From positions 1-7,688 of the forward strand of contig DAOUZU010000043.1 in assembly GCA_030665535.1 (NCBI GenBank): a stretch of DNA of 7,688 nt, written 5' to 3'. This DNA is from Dehalococcoidia bacterium (lineage in GTDB: Bacteria; Chloroflexota; Dehalococcoidia; Dehalococcoidales; JAUXAE01). Made by a program: the position numbers and the translations under genes. Under the pieces are notes generated by a model. It saw only the letters and a program-made list of their open reading frames with translations, did no database searches and was not told the DNA's origin. Of this stretch, positions 1 through 5,230 are shown one piece after another. The stretch's first letter is position 1. Each line of letters opens with the position of its first letter.

Positions 1-5
1 AATTG

Positions 6-614
6 CTATTCTGCCTGCTGGTTGCGCAGCCGCCGGAGCGCTTTAGCCGCTTTGCCGGCGGCCCGGCTGCGGTGGCTGAGGCTGTCCTTCACTCCTGGGG
101 GCAGCTCGGCCATTGTCTTACCCCGCTGGGGCAGGTAGAAGACGGGGTCGTAGCCGAAGCCGCCCTCACCACTGGGGGTCAGGGCGATGACGCCGGAGCA
201 CTGGCCCTGGTAATAATCCACCAGGCCGCCGGGCGTTGTGATGGCGATTGCACAGCGGAACTGGGCGGTACGCTTCTCCCGGGGCACATCTTTAAGCTTG
301 TTGAGCAGGTAGTCCAGTCGTTCTCTATCGGTGGCCTGCTCCTCGGCGTAGCGGGCTGAGAGTACTCCCGGCTGGCCGCCGAGGGCATCAACAAAAAGAC
401 CGGAGTCGTCGGCCAGGGTCAGCAGGCCGCTTCTGGCGGCCAGGGCGGTCGCCTTTAGCCGGGCGTTTTCTTTGAGGGTTGAGCCCGTCTCGGCGACGGT
501 TAGGTTTATGCCCACCTCCACCGGGGTCACCAGTTCATAGCCGGTATCTTTGAGAAGGCTCCTGTACTCGCGTGCCTTGGCCGGGTTGTTGGTGGCCAGG
601 AGCAGTCTGGGCAT
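6..614 (-). CDS. rdgB: XTP/dITP diphosphatase (RdgB/HAM1 family)
   Basis: This cytosolic house-cleaning enzyme hydrolyses non-canonical purine nucleoside triphosphates (XTP, dITP, ITP) to monophosphate plus pyrophosphate, keeping deaminated bases out of DNA and RNA. The 202-residue product has the usual family length and its motifs in order: TNNPAK at residues 8-13, ETGSTLKENA around 42-51, the acidic ADDSGL at 68-73, PGVLSARYA at 82-90, FGYDPVF at 153-159 and SHR at 180-182. The more common EKN before SHR reads VKDSL here, a mild variation. The ATG at 614-612 lies 3 nt after the stop of the upstream aldolase/phosphatase gene and has no clear Shine-Dalgarno sequence, so translation is probably coupled. 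It is the last gene of the cobO-led operon visible here. Family assignment is secure; the in vivo substrate range is inferred. Confidence 0.96.
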   Translation of the reverse strand: MPRLLLATNNPAKAREYRSLLKDTGYELVTPVEVGINLTVAETGSTLKENARLKATALAARSGLLTLADDSGLFVDALGGQPGVLSARYAEEQATDRERLDYLLNKLKDVPREKRTAQFRCAIAITTPGGLVDYYQGQCSGVIALTPSGEGGFGYDPVFYLPQRGKTMAELPPGVKDSLSHRSRAAGKAAKALRRLRNQQAE

Positions 615-617
615 CGG

Positions 618-1718
618 CTAGTCCGTTATGGGCTTGAAGCGGTCGGTGAGCTTCTTTTCCACCGCGGGCATGGTGGTGTACTCCATCTCCTCCAGGGGCA
701 GGCGGTGCGGCTCGAAGGGCCCGTGGTAGCGCATGACATCGGCCAGGTTATTGGCCTTCTGGCGGGCGTTGTCAAAGGAAATATCGGCGAACATATCGCG
801 TGGGCCGATAAGCTTACCGCTGGCAAGCTGGAAGCCGTAGGCCACCACCCGGGGTGGCCCGTCAAAGCGGGTGGGGGTGCTGTCGTGCATGGAGACGGGC
901 ATCAGCGGGCCGTAGTGGGAGCCGCGCATCCAGCCCTCAACCAGTATCGGCACAGCGAAAGGCTCCAGCACCTCGCCCACCGCCGGGAACTTGCCCTGGG
1001 AACGTACGATGCAGACGGGGTCGTCTTTGCCTACGTAGCGGCCGGCGATAAGGGCCAGTTTCTGGGTGGAAGACTCGGCGGCAATTTCGCCGGACTCGCG
1101 GTGGTAGACGGCTTTGACGGGGTAGCGTGACGAGGCGCCGATGTATACCAGGAGGTCGTAAATCTCATCCGGGGTATTTAAGATTATCTTCTTGCTCTCT
1201 TTAACATCATGCACCTCGAAGGCGAAGCCGTTGTGCATGTTCTCTGCGATGACCAGGCCGATGGTGTTGAAGGGGTCGGCGAACATCTTATAGAGGGGCA
1301 TGTTCCAGGCACCGGAGGAGGTCTTGTCGGCCATGAAGATGATTATCACCTCCGAGGGGCGCTCTTCAATGTCCATCTCGGCCACGCCGGGGCCCATGCC
1401 CTTGACGTTGCCGGAGAAGGCGTCGGCCAGAAGGTCCTGCCCCGCCCCGTGCAGCCCCAGCTTCTTGGCCACATCGGTGCAGCAGACGAAGGTGTCCCAG
1501 GACAGCCGGTGGATTTCCTCGTTACCTTTGCCTTTCTGGTGGGTCATTATCAACTGGAGGTCGTCGCCGCACTTGGTCACGTGGTAGTCAATCAGCAGGC
1601 CGTCCTTTTTGGCCTTGGCCAGGCTATCTTCAGCTGTCTGCAGGCAGTCGGGGTGAGAGTCGGAGTGACCGACATAACCGCCGATATCTGCCTTGATGAC
1701 GCTAAGTGTTAACTCCAT
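618..1718 (-). CDS. fbp: Fructose-1,6-bisphosphate aldolase/phosphatase (archaeal/deep-branching bifunctional type)
   Basis: This bifunctional gluconeogenic enzyme condenses DHAP and glyceraldehyde-3-phosphate to fructose-1,6-bisphosphate and then removes the 1-phosphate, in the cytosol. The 366-residue product matches the family along its whole length. Residues corresponding to those known in the archaeal enzymes are present: D11 and H18 in the N-terminal segment, metal-binding D52/D53 (CGDD), Q94, D131/K132 (MADK), Y228, Schiff-base lysine K231 followed by D232/D233 (YVGKDD), and Y347 near the C-terminus. Both aldolase and phosphatase chemistry therefore look intact. The ATG at 1718-1716 has a strong AGGAGG six nt upstream, which overlaps the TAA stop of cobO (gap 11 nt). 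It lies between cobO and rdgB in one operon. The family is common in archaea and deep-branching bacteria and points to one-directional, gluconeogenic flux. Residue equivalences come from memory of family numbering. Confidence 0.96.
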   Translation of the reverse strand: MELTLSVIKADIGGYVGHSDSHPDCLQTAEDSLAKAKKDGLLIDYHVTKCGDDLQLIMTHQKGKGNEEIHRLSWDTFVCCTDVAKKLGLHGAGQDLLADAFSGNVKGMGPGVAEMDIEERPSEVIIIFMADKTSSGAWNMPLYKMFADPFNTIGLVIAENMHNGFAFEVHDVKESKKIILNTPDEIYDLLVYIGASSRYPVKAVYHRESGEIAAESSTQKLALIAGRYVGKDDPVCIVRSQGKFPAVGEVLEPFAVPILVEGWMRGSHYGPLMPVSMHDSTPTRFDGPPRVVAYGFQLASGKLIGPRDMFADISFDNARQKANNLADVMRYHGPFEPHRLPLEEMEYTTMPAVEKKLTDRFKPITD

Positions 1719-1729
1719 TGTTCGCCTCC

Positions 1730-2290
1730 TTAGTAGTCTATCCCTTTACGGGCCTTCACCCCCTCGGTGAAGGGGTGCTTTATCATCAGAATCTCGGAAA
1801 CCAGGTCGGCCATTTTAACCAGCCTGGGGTCGGCGTCACGGCCGGTGAGAATGAGCTCAACATTGGGCGGCTTTTCCTCTATCAGCCGGACGATCTCGTC
1901 AACCTCTATCAGTTTGGCGGAGATGGCGATGTTGATTTCATCCAGCACCACCAGGTCGTATTCCCCGGAGAGCATGGCCTGGTGAGCGGCCTCTATGGCC
2001 TGGTGGGCCTGCTCTCTCTGCTCCGGGGTAGTCTGGCCTTTGGCAATCCAGCCCCTCCGGCCGAAGTTGGCCATAGTGACATTTGGCAAATTAGCCAGAA
2101 CATTGAACTCACCGTGTTCAAACTTCTCACCCTTGGCGAAAAAGACGACATAGGCCCTTAAGCCATGCCCGACGGCCCTTATCACCGTGCCGATGGCCGA
2201 AGTGGTCTTGCCCTTGCCGGCGCCAGTGAGGATGGAGACCAGTCCCTTATCCAGCAGCGGTTTTTGCTCTTTGGCTTCTTCTGGCGTCAA
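1730..2290 (-). CDS. cobO: Cob(I)alamin/cobinamide ATP adenosyltransferase (CobO/BtuR/CobA type)
   Basis: It transfers the adenosyl group of ATP to the cobalt of reduced corrinoids, giving adenosylcobalamin or adenosylcobinamide for B12 synthesis and salvage in the cytosol. The 186-residue product has the CobA-type P-loop GAGKGKTT (residues 23-30), a Walker B-like VVLDEIN (114-120), LTGRDA (149-153 region) and the diagnostic C-terminal stretch KHPFTEG...ARKGIDY (171-186). It is not of the unrelated PduO or EutT types. The start is a TTG at 2290-2288, chosen because AGGAGG (2301-2296) lies five nt upstream and no in-frame ATG precedes it. It heads the operon with the FBP aldolase/phosphatase and rdgB. 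No other B12 genes are in the window, so salvage versus de novo synthesis cannot be decided. Confidence 0.95.
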   Translation of the reverse strand: MTPEEAKEQKPLLDKGLVSILTGAGKGKTTSAIGTVIRAVGHGLRAYVVFFAKGEKFEHGEFNVLANLPNVTMANFGRRGWIAKGQTTPEQREQAHQAIEAAHQAMLSGEYDLVVLDEINIAISAKLIEVDEIVRLIEEKPPNVELILTGRDADPRLVKMADLVSEILMIKHPFTEGVKARKGIDY

Positions 2291-2295
2291 ATGAG

Positions 2296-2301
2296 CCTCC
2301 T
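2296..2301 (-). promoter_or_regulatory. Shine-Dalgarno that fixes the TTG start of cobO
   Basis: The minus strand reads AGGAGG, then CTCAT, then TTG at 2290-2288. The perfect anti-16S match at 5-nt spacing supports the TTG codon as the start of the adenosyltransferase. Confidence 0.8.
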
Positions 2302-2304
2302 GGG

Positions 2305-2343
2305 AAACTATATGCCTGAAAGGCCTTAGGACGGCATAAGTTT
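2305..2343. repeat. Imperfect dyad over the cobO -10 and start region
   Basis: The left arm AAACTATATGCC (2305-2316) is mirrored by GGCATAAGTTT (2333-2343) with one base missing. The centre holds the perfect palindrome AAGGCCTT (2320-2327), nearly on the same axis. The dyad covers most of the predicted -10 and the transcription start, as an operator would. The predicted transcript contains only about half of it, so an RNA hairpin is a less natural reading. Binding of a regulator is an inference. Confidence 0.45.
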
Positions 2344-2367
2344 AGCAATCCGCCCAGGTCGTGTCAA
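2339..2367 (-). promoter_or_regulatory. Sigma-70-like promoter of the cobO operon
   Basis: On the minus strand there is a perfect -35 box TTGACA (2367-2362), a 17-nt spacer, and a -10-like TAAACT (2344-2339, 4 of 6 consensus). The predicted start is near 2332, giving a leader of about 40 nt that includes the AGGAGG of cobO. A second -10-like hexamer, TATAGT (2312-2307), lies downstream but has no good -35 and would put the start inside the ribosome binding site, so it is less likely. Confidence 0.6.
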
Positions 2368-2375
2368 GGCGTTGT

Positions 2376-2406
2376 GGCGGCTCCGCCGTCCAGCCGCGGA
2401 GGCTGG
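2376..2406. repeat. GC-rich cluster of overlapping short inverted repeats
   Basis: Three small inverted repeats overlap: GGCGG/CCGCC (2376-2380 and 2383-2387), GCGGCT/AGCCGC (2377-2382 and 2392-2397), and CCAGCC/GGCTGG (2390-2395 and 2401-2406, loop GCGGA). Only TTT follows the last stem, so it is not a convincing terminator, and no plus-strand gene ends just upstream. It could be a dispersed repeat unit or a structured spacer. Function is unknown. Confidence 0.35.
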
Positions 2407-2407
2407 T

Positions 2408-2436
2408 TTGCAAAACAGGATTGATGTAGTTAAAAT
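2408..2436 (+). promoter_or_regulatory. Candidate promoter of the FAH-family gene
   Basis: TTGCAA (2408-2413, 4 of 6 to TTGACA) is followed after 17 nt by TAAAAT (2431-2436, 5 of 6 to TATAAT). The predicted start near 2443 would leave only about 7 nt before the ATG at 2450, putting the GAGG at 2437-2440 outside the message. Either the transcript is nearly leaderless or a promoter further upstream is used. Confidence 0.4.
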
Positions 2437-2449
2437 GAGGGCCTGTACA

Positions 2450-3223
2450 ATGAAAATCGTACGCTTTGCCGCTGAAGGCAAGACAAGATACGGGATACTC
2501 AACGGCAGTGCTATTCAGGTGGTTGAGGAAAAGCCCTTCCGCCGCATTGTCACCACGGATAAGTATTACGAGCTCAAGAAGGTGCAGCTGCTGGCGCCCT
2601 GTACTCCCACCAAGATTATTGCCCTGGGTCTAAACTACCACGACCACGCCCGCGAGCTTAAGGTGCCCGTGCCGGATTCGCCCCTGACTTTCCTGAAGCC
2701 GTCGACGGCCGTCATCGGCCACGGAGATAATATCATCTACCCCTCGGCGTCGCACCGGGTGGACTACGAGGGGGAGCTGGCGGTGGTGATAAAGAAACCG
2801 GTGTGGCGGGTGGCCACCAGGGACGCCCTTAAATACGTGCTGGGCTATACCTGCTTTAACGATGTCACCGCCCGTGATTTACAGAAGAAAGACAGCCAGT
2901 GGACGCGGGCCAAGGGTTTTGATACCTTCGCTGCCGTCGGCCCCTGGATTGAGACCGAGCTTGACCTGAAAAAAGTGGAAATAGAGACCTATCTAAACGG
3001 AAAGCTGAAGCAGAGCGGCTCCGCCCGCGGTCTCATCTACTCCATACCGGAGATAATAAACTTCATCTCCCATGTGATGACGCTGCTGCCGGGGGACATC
3101 ATCGCCACCGGCACCCCCTCCGGCGTCGGCCCGATGTACCCCGGGGATACGGTGGAGGTGAAGATAAAGCAGATAGGCACGCTTAGGAACTTCGTCGTTG
3201 CCAACGGCAGCAAGCCTGCCTGA
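2450..3223 (+). CDS. Fumarylacetoacetate hydrolase (FAH) family protein
   Basis: This is a metal-dependent member of the FAH superfamily, which cleaves C-C bonds, decarboxylates or isomerises 2-oxo/4-oxo acids (examples: acylpyruvate hydrolase, HpcE-type isomerase, oxaloacetate decarboxylase). The 257-residue product shows an N-terminal cap-like segment (MKIVRF...), the core entry IALGLNYHDHARE (57-69), metal ligands E107 and E109 (YEGE) with D138 (FNDVTARD), K155 in RAKGFD, and the GTPSGVG loop (221-227). The ATG at 2450 is preferred over GTG at 2372 or ATG at 2435: GAGG lies 9 nt upstream and family proteins typically begin MKIVRF. It stands alone between a divergent operon and a gene remnant, so context gives no substrate. 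The exact reaction cannot be read from sequence. Confidence 0.92.
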   Translation: MKIVRFAAEGKTRYGILNGSAIQVVEEKPFRRIVTTDKYYELKKVQLLAPCTPTKIIALGLNYHDHARELKVPVPDSPLTFLKPSTAVIGHGDNIIYPSASHRVDYEGELAVVIKKPVWRVATRDALKYVLGYTCFNDVTARDLQKKDSQWTRAKGFDTFAAVGPWIETELDLKKVEIETYLNGKLKQSGSARGLIYSIPEIINFISHVMTLLPGDIIATGTPSGVGPMYPGDTVEVKIKQIGTLRNFVVANGSKPA

Positions 3224-3293
3224 ACGGTGGTTTGCCTCAATCATAATCAACCTCACCCCCTTATACCACGCCTTCCAAAATCACCTCTCCCAA

Positions 3294-3302
3294 TGCTAGA
3301 AT
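3294..3302 (+). promoter_or_regulatory. Extended -10 promoter for the DUF72 remnant and HAD gene
   Basis: TGC directly precedes TAGAAT (3297-3302), an extended -10 element with one mismatch to TATAAT. The -35 region is poor (TTCCAA at 3273-3278). The A of the ATG at 3309 lies at the expected +1, six nt after the hexamer, so the transcript would be leaderless. The arrangement matches that of the uvrC promoter in this window. Confidence 0.5.
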
Positions 3303-3308
3303 AGCCCG

Positions 3309-3428
3309 ATGTCCGCACGGTTTATTATCGGCACTACCGGCGCGCGCTATGACCGCTGGCGGAAATCGTTCTACCTGGAAGGCTTGCCCAAGACACGGTG
3401 GCTTGGGTTCTACAAGGAGAGAATTTGA
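3309..3428 (+). pseudogene. N-terminal remnant of a DUF72 (YecE-like) protein, 39 codons
   Basis: An ATG ORF of 39 residues ends in TGA at 3426-3428. Its product reads like the start of a DUF72 protein: FIIGTTGARYDRW (residues 5-17) resembles the family's IGTSGWxYxxW, and FYLEGLPKTRWLGFYKER (21-38) resembles FYPEGLPKxxWLxFYxERF. Full DUF72 proteins are roughly 230-280 residues; the rest is absent and the next gene starts here. The conserved W after GTSG is A. Dropping one A near 3422-3423 would read KERFD, the usual family continuation, suggesting a frameshift beside the deletion point. A leaderless promoter is still present, and the stop overlaps the TTG start of the HAD gene. It may now act only as a leader ORF. 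The family match is from recognition, not a search; a conserved small protein is the alternative. Confidence 0.65.
3414..3419 (+). promoter_or_regulatory. Shine-Dalgarno that decides the TTG start of the HAD gene
   Basis: AAGGAG lies five nt before the TTG at 3425. It consists of Lys-Glu codons of the DUF72 remnant, so the remnant's coding sequence supplies the ribosome binding site of the next gene. Confidence 0.7.
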
Positions 3429-4240
3429 CAGACTATAAACTGCTGGTGCTGGATGTTGACGGCACCCTGGTGAACAGGAAAGGGGCCGTTTCGGCGGCGG
3501 ACGGGGCCGCTCTTCAGAAAGCTGCCGCCCGGGGCGTACGCATATCCCTCTCCACCGGGCGGGTGATACAGGCCTGCCTGAAAATAATCCGCGAGCTATC
3601 GCTGGATGGCTACCATATTTTCTACGACGGCGCACTGGTGGCCAATTTGACTACGGGCGAAGAACTTTATGCCCGGCCCATAAGTGGTACGGTGGTGAAG
3701 GATGCCGTTGAGTTCGCCCGGGCGAACGACACCTACCTTGAGCTTTACTCAACCAGCCACTTCTTCGCCGAGCGGGAGCACTGGTCGGACGATATCCACC
3801 GCCGCTTCTTCCGGGTGGAGCCCACCTTCACCGATTATAACGGCATCTGGGAGCGGGAGAGGATTATCAAGGCGGAGCTGGTGGCGCACAACGCCGCCGA
3901 GGAAGTCAAAGTGGCCGAGTTCCGGCGCCATTTTGGCCGTCGTCTGCGTTTCTCCACAGCCAGTACGCCGGCCTTCCCCGATGTCCGCTTTATTAACATC
4001 ACAGACCCCGGCGTCTCCAAGGGGGAAGCGCTGAAAGCGCTGGCGGCGGAACTGGGGGTGGGGCTAGAGGAGGTTATGGCCATCGGCGACGGCACTAACG
4101 ACCTCCCGCTGCTTGAAGCCGCCGGCCTGGCGGTAGCCATGGGTAATGCCCCCGATGAGGTTAAGGCGGTAGCCGACTATATCACCCTTGATGTCGACCA
4201 CTCTGGCGTGGCGGCGGCTGTGGAGAGGTTTTTACTTTAG
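3425..4240 (+). CDS. Cof-like HAD family hydrolase (HAD-IIB phosphatase)
   Basis: This is a haloacid-dehalogenase superfamily phosphatase of the Cof/C2-cap type, acting on small phosphorylated metabolites such as sugar phosphates, in the cytosol. The 271-residue product has all four HAD motifs: DVDGT (10-14, nucleophile D10 and acid/base D12), STGR with T44, K199, and GDGTND (221-226, Mg-binding D222 and D226). The cap lies between motifs II and III, about residues 75-180. The start is taken as TTG at 3425 because AAGGAG lies five nt upstream and the family's beta strand (YKLLVLD) begins there; a GTG at 3398 would add nine residues with no family counterpart. TTGA overlaps the stop of the DUF72 remnant, suggesting translational coupling. 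It converges on the GTPase gene with 2 nt between stops. Substrate is unknown. Confidence 0.92.
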   Translation: MTDYKLLVLDVDGTLVNRKGAVSAADGAALQKAAARGVRISLSTGRVIQACLKIIRELSLDGYHIFYDGALVANLTTGEELYARPISGTVVKDAVEFARANDTYLELYSTSHFFAEREHWSDDIHRRFFRVEPTFTDYNGIWERERIIKAELVAHNAAEEVKVAEFRRHFGRRLRFSTASTPAFPDVRFINITDPGVSKGEALKALAAELGVGLEEVMAIGDGTNDLPLLEAAGLAVAMGNAPDEVKAVADYITLDVDHSGVAAAVERFLL

Positions 4241-4242
4241 AG

Positions 4243-5226
4243 CTACAGGTGTAACTCTATTATATCGCCGTCTTTTAGGACATGGTCCCGCCGGGCCGAG
4301 ACGCCGTCGTGCTTGCCGGAGCCCCAGATGCGGGCGTATCTCAGTTTGGCGGCGAAGTCCTTGTGCACCGCCGTGGCGGCGTCGGCCAGCGTCGCTCCCA
4401 CCGGCAGCACCACCGGGTCGGTGAGGTCGGGCTTCGTGCCCGGTGCCTTGGTATAGACCCGGATGATATCAAGCAGGCGGTACAGCCTTGACTTAAGCTC
4501 GTCAAGGCTGCCGTTGTCCGTAACCGAGACGGGAACTACGGGCAGCTCGGCCCGGTACTCGCTTTCCAGCGTCTGCCGGTTGCGGCCACCGCTGTCCAGA
4601 TCCGCCTTAGTGCCCACCAGCAGCGCCTTCTTGGGCCAGGTTAGTACATCCGGCTCCACCGACGGTTCCTCCCTGTCGCCGATGGTGATACGCATTCCCA
4701 CAAGCTGCTCACGGAGGGAGGCCACCTGGCTGACAGGGTCTTCGGCCAGGCTCACCACCAGCAGCAGGGCATCGGCCTGGCGCAGTATCGGCGGCAGCCA
4801 CCACTGGATGGCCTGGGGCGCCAGGGGCGGCGTGTCTATGAGCTGAATCTTGATGTCCTCGTACTCCATCATCCCCGGGGTGGCGCTCTGGGTGGTGAAA
4901 GGGTAGTCGCCAACCGCCGGCGAGGCGTTGGTGAGGCTGGTGAGCAGTTGTGACTTGCCCGAGTTGGGCAGGCCGACGATGACTACCTGAGCGGCGCCCT
5001 CTTTCTCTATCATCATAGAGGCCCGCTGGCCACCGGACTTCTTGGCCGCCTGCTGGTTCAGTTTGGCAATGCGGGTTCTCAGCTCCGCCCGCAGGTGGTC
5101 TGTCCCCTTGTGCTTGGGCATGACGGAGAGCATCTCTTCCAGGGCGGCAATCTTTTCAAAGGGGCCCCTGGCGGCGCGGAACTTCTTCTCGGCGTCAAAG
5201 TATTGCGGTGTCAGGTTGGCTGGCAT
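4243..5226 (-). CDS. DRG/Obg-like GTPase with C-terminal TGS domain
   Basis: This is a TRAFAC-class P-loop GTPase resembling the DRG branch of the Obg family; relatives bind ribosomes or RNA. Residues 1-65 are a charged helical region like the DRG N-terminus (PKHKGTDHLRAELRTRIAKL, 37-56). The G domain has G1 GLPNSGKS (85-92), G2 threonines in PFTTQSATPG (109-118), G3 DTPP (131-134), G4 TKAD (206-209) and G5 around PVSV (232-235). A TGS domain fills about 267-327 and ends in DGDIIELHL. The glycine-rich Obg fold is absent. Two oddities: the G3 glycine is proline, and GKST is GKSQ. The ATG at 5226 lies 4 nt after the uvrC stop, with GGAGAA about 11 nt upstream, so it is co-transcribed with uvrC. 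The role is probably translation- or ribosome-related, by family only. Confidence 0.9.
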   Translation of the reverse strand: MPANLTPQYFDAEKKFRAARGPFEKIAALEEMLSVMPKHKGTDHLRAELRTRIAKLNQQAAKKSGGQRASMMIEKEGAAQVVIVGLPNSGKSQLLTSLTNASPAVGDYPFTTQSATPGMMEYEDIKIQLIDTPPLAPQAIQWWLPPILRQADALLLVVSLAEDPVSQVASLREQLVGMRITIGDREEPSVEPDVLTWPKKALLVGTKADLDSGGRNRQTLESEYRAELPVVPVSVTDNGSLDELKSRLYRLLDIIRVYTKAPGTKPDLTDPVVLPVGATLADAATAVHKDFAAKLRYARIWGSGKHDGVSARRDHVLKDGDIIELHL

Positions 5227-5230
5227 AGGG

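Noticed and set aside
1209..1712. A 167-codon plus-strand ORF opposite the FBP aldolase/phosphatase, with shorter ones at 3-359, 705-1130 and 1706-2161
   Set aside because: They lie antisense to well-conserved genes, their translations show no recognisable domain, and they follow from GC-rich third positions of the true genes.
2291..2332. Possible cobalamin riboswitch ahead of cobO
   Set aside because: The leader from the best promoter is only about 40 nt and I see no B12-box-like sequence; the class needs far more length.
2390..2410. CCAGCC/GGCTGG hairpin followed by TTTG as a terminator
   Set aside because: The T run is only three bases and no plus-strand gene ends just upstream.
2372..2449. 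Longer 283-residue form of the FAH-family protein starting at GTG 2372
   Set aside because: The extra 26 residues derive from the GC-rich repeat spacer and are unlike family N-termini; ATG 2450 has GAGG upstream and starts MKIVRF.
3206..3220. GGCAG/CTGCC stem at the end of the FAH-family gene as a terminator
   Set aside because: It is a 5-bp stem inside the coding sequence with no T run after it.
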